A stretch of 59,228 bases of DNA, from positions 1-59,228 of the forward strand of contig WHTZ01000038.1 in assembly GCA_009377495.1 (NCBI GenBank). The letters are read 5' to 3'. Shown here piece after piece: positions 8,968-17,194 of the stretch. Within the stretch, counting starts at the first letter, position 1. The number at the start of each line of letters is the position of its first letter. This stretch comes from Luteitalea sp. (lineage in GTDB: Bacteria > Acidobacteriota > Vicinamibacteria > Vicinamibacterales > Vicinamibacteraceae). The notes under the pieces are model-generated. The model had not been told where the DNA came from. It saw only the letters and a list, made by a program, of their open reading frames with translations, and did not search any database. The translations under genes and the position numbers were made by a program.

Positions 8968-10913
8968 TGCTCCTCGAGGTACGTATACCCTCGTAGGCCT
9001 TCCTCGTAAAAGCTCAGCAGCCGGCCCGACTCCTCGTAATCGAGCTTGCCGTCGCGCACCGCAGTCTCCACATCGGCGCGCAGCTTACCGAGGAGCACGT
9101 CCGGGTTGAACTCCACGTAGTCGAGGACCTCGCGCACCGTATCCCCTTTGATCACATCGTCCAGCACCACCTCGTTGTCGCCGTTGAGGCTGACGTGCAC
9201 GGCGTTCGTGTCGCCCAACAGGTTGTGCAGGTCGCCCAAAATCTCTTGATACGCCCCGACAAGAAAGACGCCGAGGTAATAGCGGTCGCCGTTGAAGGCG
9301 TGCAAGGGCAGCGTTCGCTTGACGTCCCGACGATCGATGAACTGGTCGATCTTGCCGTCGGAATCGCAAGTAATATCGCCGATGACGCCACGCTTGGTGG
9401 GCCGCTCGGCGAGCCGGTGGATAGGCATGATGGGGAAGAGCTGTTTGATCGCCCAGCTATCAGGAATCGACTGGAACAGCGAGAAGTTCCCAAAGTAGGT
9501 GTCCGAGAGATAGTCGTCCAACCCCTGTAGATCCTCCGGCACATCCTCCATCTGCTGGACGAGCTTCTGGAGCTTCACGCAAATGGCCCAGTACAGATTC
9601 TCAGCCATGCACCGCTGATCGAGCGACAAATAGCCACCGGCGAAGAGATTGAGGGCCATGTCGAGCGCCTGCTGCGCGTCGTGGTAGCTCTCGAGCGCGT
9701 TGCGCGCCGTGACGTTGTGATAGGTCTCGATGAGATCGACGAGCGGTTGCTCCATGTCGTCGGTCGCCTCGGTCGGAATGCGCTCCTCGCCAAACCCAGA
9801 CACACCCAGCACGTTGAACACGAGCAGGCTGTGGTACGCCACGACCGCCCTGCCGCTCTCCGACACGATGGTCGGATGGGGAACTTCCTCCTCGTCACAA
9901 ATGGTCTGCACGTGGTACACGACGTCGTTCGCGTACTCCTCGAGCGTGTAGTTGGTGCTCGACTCGAAGTTCGTCTGAGAGCCGTCGTAGTCGACGCCGA
10001 GGCCGCCGCCCACGTCGAGGTACTCGAGGCCAGCGCCCGCCTTGGCCAACTCGGCATACACGCGCGCCGCCTCGACGAGCGCGCCCTTGATGATGCGAAT
10101 GTTGGGGATCTGGCTGCCGAGGTGAAAGTGCAGGAGCTTGAAGCAGTCCTCCATGCCCCGCGCTTTGAGCTCCTTCAGCCCGCGCAGGATTTCCGCGACG
10201 GTCAGGCCAAACTTCGATCGATAACCGGCGGACGAGTGCCAGCGCCCGCTCCCGCGGGAGGCCAGCTTCACGCGCATGCCAATCGTCGGCCGGACACCCA
10301 CCCGTTCCGCGTACTCGAGAATAAGGCCGAGCTCCGTGTACTTCTCGACGATCGGAATGACGCGGCGTCCGACTTTCTGTGCCAACATCGCCATCTCGAT
10401 GAATTCCGCGTCCTTGAAGCCATTGCAGATGATGGGTGTGTCGTTGGAAGCCAGGGCCGCCACGGCCAGCAGCTCGGGCTTCGAGCCCGCCTCCAGGCCG
10501 AACTGGTAGGGCTTGCCGAACTCCAAGACCTCTTCGACGACCTGCCGCTGCTGATTGACCTTGATCGGGTAGACACACATGTAACGCCCAGTGTAGTTGT
10601 GCTGGGCAATGGCGTTCTGGAAGGCTTCGTGGATCTCCTGGAGTCGGTGGCGGAGGATGTCGCGAAACCGAATGAGAATGGGCAAGTGGATGCCACGCAA
10701 CTGCAGTCGATCGACGAGCTGCTTGAGGTCGATCGCGCGCTGCGCATCCCTCGTGGGAGAAACGAGGAGGTGTCCCTCGTCACCGATGCGGAAGTAGCCC
10801 CTACCCCAGCGCTCGACCTCGTATAGCTCCGTGGCATCGCTCACTGTCCAGGTATCGGTCGCGCTCGTTCCGTGCACGACCCGCGGGCTCACAGCTTTCA
10901 TAGGCAACATCAT
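8964..10913 (-). CDS. speA: Biosynthetic arginine decarboxylase
   Basis: 649-residue fold-III PLP enzyme converting arginine to agmatine, the first step of the agmatine route to putrescine and spermidine. The PLP lysine is in YPIKVNQQ (Lys118). The glycine-rich phosphate loop (YLDVGGGLGVDYDG) and the C-terminal active-site cysteine region expected of SpeA are also present. Length fits the SpeA family (about 630-660). The start has two methionines (MMLPM); the first is used here. The last codon and stop share the palindrome CTAG with the stop of the convergent DUF349 gene. The bactofilin gene lies immediately upstream on this strand, 27 bases away, so co-transcription is possible. Confidence 0.93.
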   Translation of the reverse strand: MMLPMKAVSPRVVHGTSATDTWTVSDATELYEVERWGRGYFRIGDEGHLLVSPTRDAQRAIDLKQLVDRLQLRGIHLPILIRFRDILRHRLQEIHEAFQNAIAQHNYTGRYMCVYPIKVNQQRQVVEEVLEFGKPYQFGLEAGSKPELLAVAALASNDTPIICNGFKDAEFIEMAMLAQKVGRRVIPIVEKYTELGLILEYAERVGVRPTIGMRVKLASRGSGRWHSSAGYRSKFGLTVAEILRGLKELKARGMEDCFKLLHFHLGSQIPNIRIIKGALVEAARVYAELAKAGAGLEYLDVGGGLGVDYDGSQTNFESSTNYTLEEYANDVVYHVQTICDEEEVPHPTIVSESGRAVVAYHSLLVFNVLGVSGFGEERIPTEATDDMEQPLVDLIETYHNVTARNALESYHDAQQALDMALNLFAGGYLSLDQRCMAENLYWAICVKLQKLVQQMEDVPEDLQGLDDYLSDTYFGNFSLFQSIPDSWAIKQLFPIMPIHRLAERPTKRGVIGDITCDSDGKIDQFIDRRDVKRTLPLHAFNGDRYYLGVFLVGAYQEILGDLHNLLGDTNAVHVSLNGDNEVVLDDVIKGDTVREVLDYVEFNPDVLLGKLRADVETAVRDGKLDYEESGRLLSFYEEGLRGYTYLEEH

Positions 10914-10940
10914 ACAGAAAAAGTGAGCGCTCCTCAGCCC

Positions 10941-11417
10941 CTACTCTGCTTTCAGTCCCCGCTCGCGCCGGTACCGCGCAACGTGCGCAGCAGCATCCAT
11001 GTGGCGGCGCGTCACGAGACGGGCACGCACACTGGCATTCTCGCCGAGCAGAATGCGCTGCGCCGCCACGGCACCAACGACCGAGGCGGTGTCGCGGATG
11101 TCGACAATCTCCGTCGCGGTGACGCGGCCAGTCAGCGCCCCATGCACGGTGACATCACGTGCAAAGATCTTCGCGTGCACCTCCGCGTCAGGAAGAATGG
11201 TCAGACAGTGATCGGGCAGGTCGATCTCGCCGTCGAAACGGCCCTCGATGATCACGTCTTCCTCGGCTTTCAACGTGCCCTTGATCAGGAGCGTGTTAGG
11301 AATGCGAAAAACAGGAAGCGGCCCGCTGCGTGGTACGTCTCCCTCTGCCGAGGACTCGAGCGTGCCGCGGGTGTCACCAGGTGTCTCGAGGGAAAGGGTG
11401 GACCTGCTCATTCGCAT
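10941..11417 (-). CDS. Bactofilin (polymer-forming cytoskeletal protein)
   Basis: 158 residues. A central DUF583/bactofilin domain (about 45-135) is a right-handed beta-helix with short repeats such as LKAEEDVIIEGRFDGEIDL and VHGALTGRVTATEIVDIRDTA, flanked by disordered tails. Bactofilins self-assemble without nucleotide and scaffold cell-shape or envelope machinery at the membrane. Nearby genes do not reveal its client. Downstream on the strand is speA (27-base gap); upstream is the amidohydrolase trio. Confidence 0.9.
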   Translation of the reverse strand: MRMSRSTLSLETPGDTRGTLESSAEGDVPRSGPLPVFRIPNTLLIKGTLKAEEDVIIEGRFDGEIDLPDHCLTILPDAEVHAKIFARDVTVHGALTGRVTATEIVDIRDTASVVGAVAAQRILLGENASVRARLVTRRHMDAAAHVARYRRERGLKAE

Positions 11418-11443
11418 TCAAGCCTCGCCCCATATGTTACTGG

Positions 11444-12808
11444 TTATTTGGTGGCGGGCTTTGGACGGGCGCGGTACTGCTCGTACAGACGCAGGTGCCG
11501 GTTATCGAGGGCGGTCAGGCGACCGTTGACGAAAAGATACTTCACGACGGTTTGAATCTCGAGCGGATCGCCATCTGTGACGATGATGTTGCCCAGCTTA
11601 CCGACCTCGACGGTACCCACCGTGTCTGCCACGCCGAAAATCTCGGCCGGCGCCTTGGTAATAGCCGCTAGCGCTGCTTCCCACGGGAGGCCGTACGACA
11701 CCGCATTGCCAATCTCGTACGGCAGCGTGCGCGAATCGGACGAGTTGAATGTGCCGAGCGCGAACAGCACGCCTGCCTTGTGTAGCACGGCCGGGGTCGT
11801 GTAACGAATGTCGTACGGCTCATCTTCGGAGGATGGCAGCGCTTGAATGGGCCCGAGCACCACGGGAATCTTTTTGCTCGCCAGCAGGTCTGTAAGCTTG
11901 TACGCATCGGCGCCACCCGCGAGAATCATTCGCAGCTTTTGCTTCTCGCAGAAGTCGACCGCTTCCTTGATCTCGCGCACGCGATCGGCGTTCACGAGCA
12001 CGGGCAGCTCACCGCGCGTCACCGGCACGAGCGCCTCGAGCTTGCGATCCGGCGAGATGCGATCCCGAGACCCCTTTTCGACGGCCGCCCCGTAGTGGCG
12101 CGCCTGGTCGAGCCACTCGCTGAGCTGGCGAATCTTCTCGTCGTGCTCTTTCTTGGCCTCGGCGAACGAGCGGCTGCGGCGGGAGAAGTTGGGCGGACCG
12201 GACGATGTCAAGCGATAGGTCGGCCAGTTGACGACCAAGGCGGCCGTGCGGCTCAAGAGCATCTCCTCGATGGTCCAGCCGGCCAGATGAATCGCAGACG
12301 CCTGACCCGGAACGAGCGACGACTCGCCGATGCCCGGCACGCTGAGCGCGTGTGTCAGGCCACTGGCACGCGCGACCGGAATGTGCTCACTCGCGGGATG
12401 CACGGCTTGCGCGGCCAGGAGCTGTGGGTTGAAGTCGCCGAGCTCTGTCTCGTCATTCGTCGCGGCAACAGCGCCGATTTCCGTCAAGCCGAGGCTGCTG
12501 ATGGCGTCGAACAGCCCCGGATACACCTGCAGGCCCTCTGCCTCGATCACCTCGGCGCCCGTGGGAATCGGGGCGTCGGCGCCCACCGCGGCGATGCGAC
12601 CGTCGCTGATCACGACGGTTCCTCGCTCGATCGGTCGGCCGGCAAGCGTCACGATTCGGGCACCTTGGATGGCGTACGTGGTCGGCTCGACTTCGCTCGC
12701 CACACGTGGCTCGACTTGGCTCGCCCTAATCATGACGCTCGTCGCGAGCGCGATCAGCACGACTCCCATGGTCACGAGCTGGGGACGCGCGGTCCAGCTC
12801 TTCATCAT
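11444..12808 (-). CDS. Amidohydrolase-fold protein lacking metal ligands
   Basis: 454-residue secreted protein with an N-terminal signal anchor (VLIALATSVMIRA) and an imidazolonepropionase-like fold. Sub-domain strands AIQGARIVTLAGRPIERG and VISDGRIAAVG match its two neighbours. The barrel begins with VYPGLFDAISSLGLTEIGA, where active enzymes have PGLIDxHxH, so both first histidines are absent. The later metal histidines are also replaced: VLVNADR where the middle paralogue has VHAHSYR, and LAGGADAYKL where it has LQHVLEGYKV. It may be a non-catalytic partner. The ATG at 12808 overlaps the upstream stop as ATGA and is preferred over the one at 12823. Confidence 0.8.
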   Translation of the reverse strand: MMKSWTARPQLVTMGVVLIALATSVMIRASQVEPRVASEVEPTTYAIQGARIVTLAGRPIERGTVVISDGRIAAVGADAPIPTGAEVIEAEGLQVYPGLFDAISSLGLTEIGAVAATNDETELGDFNPQLLAAQAVHPASEHIPVARASGLTHALSVPGIGESSLVPGQASAIHLAGWTIEEMLLSRTAALVVNWPTYRLTSSGPPNFSRRSRSFAEAKKEHDEKIRQLSEWLDQARHYGAAVEKGSRDRISPDRKLEALVPVTRGELPVLVNADRVREIKEAVDFCEKQKLRMILAGGADAYKLTDLLASKKIPVVLGPIQALPSSEDEPYDIRYTTPAVLHKAGVLFALGTFNSSDSRTLPYEIGNAVSYGLPWEAALAAITKAPAEIFGVADTVGTVEVGKLGNIIVTDGDPLEIQTVVKYLFVNGRLTALDNRHLRLYEQYRARPKPATK

Positions 12809-14232
12809 GGCTGCTGCTCCCACCTCGGTCGTGCGCGGCGTGTCGTCTCGACGGTCGGGACCCTTGGCGCCTTCTTCTTGTCGTCCGGCTCACGCCGAGC
12901 CTTTTCTTTCGCTAAGAGCTCTTGCTTCTCTTTCTCGAGCGCCGCGCGTCGCGCGAGGTCCTCCTCGCGGTCGAAGTAGAGCTGTCCGTCGATGAAGACC
13001 TTTTGCGCCACGGCGTACACGCTAAGGGGATGATTCTTCCACAGCACCAGGTCTGCATCCTTGCCCACGTCAATCGATCCGACGCGCTCGTCGACCTGGA
13101 GCTGTCGGGCAGGATTGAGCGTTACGAGCTGCAACGCCTGTTCTTCGGACAGCCCCCCGAACCGCATGGCTTTCGCCGCCTCCTGATTGAGATGGCGAAC
13201 CTCCTCGGCGCTGTCGGAGTTGATGGAGACGACGACGCCGCGCTCGGTCATGAGGGCGGCGTTGTACGGGATGGCGTCGAAGGCCTCGACCTTGTACGCC
13301 CACCAGTCGGAGAACGTCGACGCACCGGCGCCGTGAGCGGCGATCTCGTCGGCGACCTTGTAGCCCTCGAGCACGTGCTGCAATGTCGCAATCTTGAAGC
13401 CGATCTCCTCAGCTAGCCGCAGAAGCTGCAAGATCTCGTCCGAACGGTACGAGTGGGCATGGACGAGCCGCTTCCCCTCGAGCACCTCGACGAGCGGCTC
13501 CAACTTGAGATCGCGGGCAGGTGGCACGCCAGCCGTGTCGCCTGCCTCGTACCGGCGCCACTTGGCCTGGTACTCTACGGCGTCCGTGAACGCTTCGCGA
13601 ACGACATCAATCACGCCCATGCGTGTCGCGGGATAACGGCGCTCGGTGCCCGGCTGCAGCGAGGAGTTCGAGCGCTTCGGGTTCTCACCCAGGGCGAACT
13701 TGATGCCGGGCGGCGCACCTTCGAAGCGTATGCCCTCGGCATCCTTGCCCCAACGCAGCTTGATAACGGCGTTCGTACCGCCAATGGCATTGGCGCTTCC
13801 ATGCAGGATGTTCGCCGTCGTCACACCACCCGCCGCGGCACGGTAGATCTCAACTGTTGTCGGATCGAGGACATCGTCGGTGCCCGCCATCGACGAGACG
13901 GAGATGCTGCCTTCATTGACGCCGCCGTCGATGGCCATGTGCGAGTGGCAGTCGATGAGGCCCGGCGTCACGAATAGGCCCGAGCCATCGATGACGGTCG
14001 CGCCGCCGGGCGTGTCCACCGACGGTCCGACCGCGGCAATCTTGCCGTCTCGGACGAGGATCGACCCTTGCTCGATGCGACCGTGGCTGGCCGTGAGAAT
14101 CGTGGCATCACGAATCACGACCGTATCACTCGCAGCCTGGGCGTGGGCTGGGACGCGAGCCGTACCCCACGCCAGTGCCGCGGTCAGCGCGATCAACACA
14201 CGCTTGCTACGAGTGCCGAGTTGTCGCGTCAT
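12805..14232 (-). CDS. Secreted amidohydrolase (metal-site intact)
   Basis: 475 residues. A signal peptide (VLIALTAALAWGTARVPAHAQA, cleavage near residue 32) leads into an imidazolonepropionase-like amidohydrolase. The metal-binding HSH is at 96-98 in PGLIDCHSHM. Further likely ligands are the histidines in VHAHSYR and LQHVLEGYK and an aspartate in VVSINSDSAEEVRHL. Such exported hydrolases may act on cyclic amides or dipeptides, but the substrate is unknown. It is the middle gene of a three-gene coupled set: its ATG overlaps the stop of the upstream gene (ATGA, 14229-14232) and its stop overlaps the next start. Confidence 0.88.
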   Translation of the reverse strand: MTRQLGTRSKRVLIALTAALAWGTARVPAHAQAASDTVVIRDATILTASHGRIEQGSILVRDGKIAAVGPSVDTPGGATVIDGSGLFVTPGLIDCHSHMAIDGGVNEGSISVSSMAGTDDVLDPTTVEIYRAAAGGVTTANILHGSANAIGGTNAVIKLRWGKDAEGIRFEGAPPGIKFALGENPKRSNSSLQPGTERRYPATRMGVIDVVREAFTDAVEYQAKWRRYEAGDTAGVPPARDLKLEPLVEVLEGKRLVHAHSYRSDEILQLLRLAEEIGFKIATLQHVLEGYKVADEIAAHGAGASTFSDWWAYKVEAFDAIPYNAALMTERGVVVSINSDSAEEVRHLNQEAAKAMRFGGLSEEQALQLVTLNPARQLQVDERVGSIDVGKDADLVLWKNHPLSVYAVAQKVFIDGQLYFDREEDLARRAALEKEKQELLAKEKARREPDDKKKAPRVPTVETTRRARPRWEQQP

Positions 14233-15638
14233 GGCCGCCCTCCTTGGGCGTCCCCGTCGACCTCGCTCGTCGTCGGTTTCTCGTCAGGCCGGGTTGGCTC
14301 GGCGACCGGCTCGAACTTCTGGCCGTCAACGAACACGAGCTTCACCGTGGTCTTCTCATCGAACAGGTCGCCATCGGTGACGAGCACATTCGCAATCTTG
14401 CCGGTCTCCAAGCTACCAAGGCGGTCATCGAGGCCGAAAATCTCTGCCGCATCCCGCGTGAACGCCCGCAGCGCCGCGTCGCGCGCAAGGCCGGCGTCCA
14501 GGGCTCGTCGGAGGTTCGTCAACACATCTGTGGGCGTCTCGAGTCCATCCGAGTAGAACGCGAACTTCACATTCGCCTTCGTCAGCGCGGCCGGCGTAGA
14601 GGGCGCCCGATCGCGAAGACGCAGGACCCGTAAGGATTCGTCCGCTTCCGGATCCGCGTCCTTTGGTCGCTCCGGCCACTTCACGCTGAGGAGCACCGGT
14701 ACCTTGTGCGCGGCAATTTCATCCGCGACCTCGTACGCGCCGTGCGCACCATAGAGGGCTACGCGCAATTCGAGCTCGCGCGCGAAGTCCAGCATGCGCA
14801 AGGTCTCTGTGCGGTTGGTGGCGGGCAAGAGCACGAGCCGCCCATCCGCCAGCACCTGGGCCAGGGCGTCCACCGTACGGTCGTACTCGGGCCGCTTCTG
14901 ACCGCGTGGTGCCTTCGCGTATGCCTCCGCGACACGCGTCGCATGTTGGGTGTCGAGAAACACCTGGTGCACGTAGGCCAGCACGCCCATCAAGGAGCTT
15001 GGGAAGCCCGCCGAGCGACCTGCGGAGCGCCTTTGGGGTTGAAGCGAGACCGGAAGCGCAACAGACGAGGCGACGACCATATCACCCGGACGCTCGCCCG
15101 CGAGGTTCACGACTGACGCTTGGCCCGGGAAGATGCCGCGGCCTGACGCCACGACCGCGGTCGTGAACCCCGCCGAGCGCCAGCGCACGATGCGCCGGTC
15201 GTCCGTGTCGAGATTGTCCGCTGCGCGTTGCCACGGCGTGGACCCGGGTCTGTCTTCCGGCCCACGTGACGCAGGACGCCGTGGGCCGCCGGGTGAGGGC
15301 GTGGCCTGCGGCGGCGGGCCTCCCGGCGCGTCTGTGGCCGCCTGCGGTGGCTCGGTATCGGGCAAGCCGATTGTCGTGAGGGCGTCGATCAAGCCCGGGT
15401 AAACCGTGAGACCCGTGCCGTCGATCACCTCGGCTTCCGGTGGCACGGTGACGCTCGTGCCGACGGCGGTGATGAGACCGTCGCTGAGCACGATGGTGCC
15501 GCGCTCGATGACGGGACCCGTGACAGGCACGATGCGGGCGTCTCGAATCGCATAGTATGGCGGCGGGGCCGCCGCAGGCACGGCGACCCGCAGCAGGCCC
15601 AGGCAGAGGATCGGCAGAACCCAGCGGACAATGCCCAC
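14229..15638 (-). CDS. Amidohydrolase-fold protein, HxH missing
   Basis: 469 residues. A signal peptide ([18 protein letters not shown]) precedes an amidohydrolase-like composite domain. The first barrel strand reads [16 protein letters not shown], with neither histidine of HxH. A low-complexity Pro/Gly segment (about 120-165) follows, and the sequence then parallels the two downstream paralogues. A TTG at 15656 is in frame, but the GTG at 15638 has AGGAGA six bases upstream and is taken as the start. It is the first gene of the coupled trio, so the promoter lies in 15639-15891. Confidence 0.8.
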   Translation of the reverse strand: MGIVRWVLPILCLGLLRVAVPAAAPPPYYAIRDARIVPVTGPVIERGTIVLSDGLITAVGTSVTVPPEAEVIDGTGLTVYPGLIDALTTIGLPDTEPPQAATDAPGGPPPQATPSPGGPRRPASRGPEDRPGSTPWQRAADNLDTDDRRIVRWRSAGFTTAVVASGRGIFPGQASVVNLAGERPGDMVVASSVALPVSLQPQRRSAGRSAGFPSSLMGVLAYVHQVFLDTQHATRVAEAYAKAPRGQKRPEYDRTVDALAQVLADGRLVLLPATNRTETLRMLDFARELELRVALYGAHGAYEVADEIAAHKVPVLLSVKWPERPKDADPEADESLRVLRLRDRAPSTPAALTKANVKFAFYSDGLETPTDVLTNLRRALDAGLARDAALRAFTRDAAEIFGLDDRLGSLETGKIANVLVTDGDLFDEKTTVKLVFVDGQKFEPVAEPTRPDEKPTTSEVDGDAQGGRP

Positions 15639-15644
15639 GGTAAC

Positions 15645-15650
15645 TCTCCT
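15645..15650 (-). promoter_or_regulatory. Ribosome binding site fixing a GTG start
   Basis: AGGAGA on the minus strand, six bases before the GTG at 15638 of the first amidohydrolase-fold gene. It rules against the longer TTG start at 15656, which would overlap it. Confidence 0.6.
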
Positions 15651-15727
15651 CGACAAACCGGCGGTGAGACGGGCCCTGAGTCAGTGGAGCGGGAAAGACC
15701 GCGGGCCGGTTGCTCCAAGAGCGACGC

Positions 15728-15745
15728 GCGGTCCGCTAGAATTGT
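15728..15745 (+). repeat. Fragment of the 97-base element
   Basis: GCGGTCCGCTAGAATTGT matches the right end of the 97-base element at 20239-20335 and its flank (20322-20339). It lies in the roughly 250-base gap between the amidohydrolase trio and the small plus-strand gene. I see nothing else definite in that gap. Confidence 0.6.
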
Positions 15746-15891
15746 ACGTTGTTTCGCTACGATGGCTGCAATTCGCCTGTTTACCGCTCAGCAGCGTTGA
15801 CGCTGCGTCCCCGGCGCGTGCCCTCTGTCAAGGGGTGACTTGCTGAGCCGTGAAGGCTACATTTGGGTAGGTCAGGGGCGCAGGAACGAGC

Positions 15892-16191
15892 ATGCTGCGT
15901 TTAGTTGAGCGACTCTTCGGAGATGGTGAGATTAGCGAGCAGGGTGTCCTCCTGGCACGCGCCGGCTATATGCTTGCCGTGTATCGCGACTGGCAGCAAG
16001 CGGCGGACGAGCTCATCCCCGGCGAGTACGTGATCGAGGGTCACTTGATGGCAGATCCGGAAACGCTCGCCCGACTGGTAGCTCCGCTGACGCCACGCGA
16101 GCTCCTGCTCGACGATGGCCGCCGACTGCTGATCCTAATTGTCAGCGCTGACGGGGCAATTATGAACGTCGAGGGGGCGACGTTCACGTGA
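15892..16191 (+). CDS. Small protein of unknown function
   Basis: 99 residues (MLRLVERLFGDGEISEQGV...). AGGA lies a few bases before the ATG. It appears soluble, acidic, with no signal peptide, cysteine pair or transmembrane segment. The central SADGAIMNVEGATFT ending and a DGRRLLILIVS strand suggest a small alpha/beta domain. I do not recognise the family. It is isolated: divergent from the amidohydrolase trio and convergent with the next amidohydrolase, with a 97-base repeat element immediately after it. Confidence 0.6.
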   Translation: MLRLVERLFGDGEISEQGVLLARAGYMLAVYRDWQQAADELIPGEYVIEGHLMADPETLARLVAPLTPRELLLDDGRRLLILIVSADGAIMNVEGATFT

Positions 16192-16206
16192 GGCGCGTCA
16201 GGTTGC

Positions 16207-16302
16207 GAACCCTTGAGAACCCGAAACTTGACTCACCGTGTCAAGTTTCAGGGTTCTCAAGGGAGCGTCGGGGAGCGCGGCCCTGGCCGCGGTCCGCTAG
16301 AA
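16207..16302. repeat. 97-base dispersed element, copy A
   Basis: It begins GAACCCTTGAGAACCCGAAA, contains an inverted repeat (CTTGAGAACCC...AAACTTGAC against GTCAAGTTT...GGGTTCTCAAG), and ends in a GC-rich tail TCGGGGAGCGCGGCCCTGG...GCGGTCCGCTAGAA. It matches copy B at 20239-20335 along its whole length with few differences. The right part lies inside the minus-strand amidohydrolase gene and encodes its last 13 or so residues and stop codon. Confidence 0.85.
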
Positions 16303-17189
16303 AATAGGCGATCGAAGTTTCCACCAAAAATCAGCTCCCGATCTCCGCTGCTCACACCGAGCTCGTTGAGCGCAGCGACCTGCGCGTCGTAGATCACCCG
16401 ATGCCAGCCACGCGGGAACCAGGAAGAGTCTGTGCCAAACAGGATGCGCGTGGGCCCCATCACGAGCAGCACCTGTCGAAGCACCTCAACGAGCGTGAGT
16501 CCGGGCCAGTACTTCGTCCACGTGTTGGAGCTGGACGAGTCGACGTGCACATTCGGACAGACGTCCGCCACCATGAGCAGTTCACGCAAAAAGCCGGCGC
16601 CAAAGTGGGGCACGATCAGGGGCAGGGACGGATGTCGCGCCGCCAGTCCCTGCAGATCCAGCGGGTTGCCGTAGCGCGCCTCGAACACGCTCGGCAAACC
16701 GAGGCGCTTGCGAATGCCCACCGTTAGCACGCCGCAGTGCACGAAGAGGCAGCTTCCTGCACGGCTGGCGAGCAGGTCTACGAGTCGCACCACGCCTGGA
16801 TCCGTGAGCGCGTAGGTGTGCATCGCTGGAAAGAGGCATACCGTGCGCAGTCCCGCTGCCAGCGCATCGCTGACCGTTGCCTCGGCGCCGGGCGCGAGCG
16901 GGTTCACCATGCAGGCGCCAACGAAGCGTGCCGGATGGCGAGCGACGGCTGTGGCGACCGACGTGTCGTCGTGCGGCACGCTCGCAATCAGCATGGCGCG
17001 CGCGACATCATCCGCGTCGAGCGCAGCCGCCCAGCGGTCCGCGAGCGCTTCGACGGAGCCCGGATGCTCCCAGCCCACGGTGTCCGTCACGCGCCGACCG
17101 CCTTCCGGCCCTTCCCATCCCTTGAGCGTGGCGAGCGTGTCGAAGAAGCGCGGTGAGAAGAAGTGACAATGAGCGTCGTTGACTCGCAT
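16257..17189 (-). CDS. Amidohydrolase 2 (COG2159-type) family hydrolase
   Basis: 310-residue TIM-barrel metal-dependent hydrolase of the aminocarboxymuconate-semialdehyde decarboxylase-like group. It begins MRVNDAHCHFF with the metal-binding HxH at residues 7-9. It has a further histidine in LFVHCGVL, another in LIVPHFGAGF and the catalytic aspartate in ILFGTDSSWF. The start ATG at 17189 lies five bases after the stop of the upstream MATE gene, so a much longer in-frame reading back to 17345 is rejected. The final residues SGPRPGPRSPTLP are encoded by a dispersed repeat and are probably not ancestral. Substrate unknown. Confidence 0.85.
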   Translation of the reverse strand: MRVNDAHCHFFSPRFFDTLATLKGWEGPEGGRRVTDTVGWEHPGSVEALADRWAAALDADDVARAMLIASVPHDDTSVATAVARHPARFVGACMVNPLAPGAEATVSDALAAGLRTVCLFPAMHTYALTDPGVVRLVDLLASRAGSCLFVHCGVLTVGIRKRLGLPSVFEARYGNPLDLQGLAARHPSLPLIVPHFGAGFLRELLMVADVCPNVHVDSSSSNTWTKYWPGLTLVEVLRQVLLVMGPTRILFGTDSSWFPRGWHRVIYDAQVAALNELGVSSGDRELIFGGNFDRLFSSGPRPGPRSPTLP

Positions 17190-17194
17190 GAGCG

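Noticed and set aside
9681..10826. 381-residue frame antisense to speA
   Set aside because: speA is certain, and this frame is its codon mirror with no motifs.
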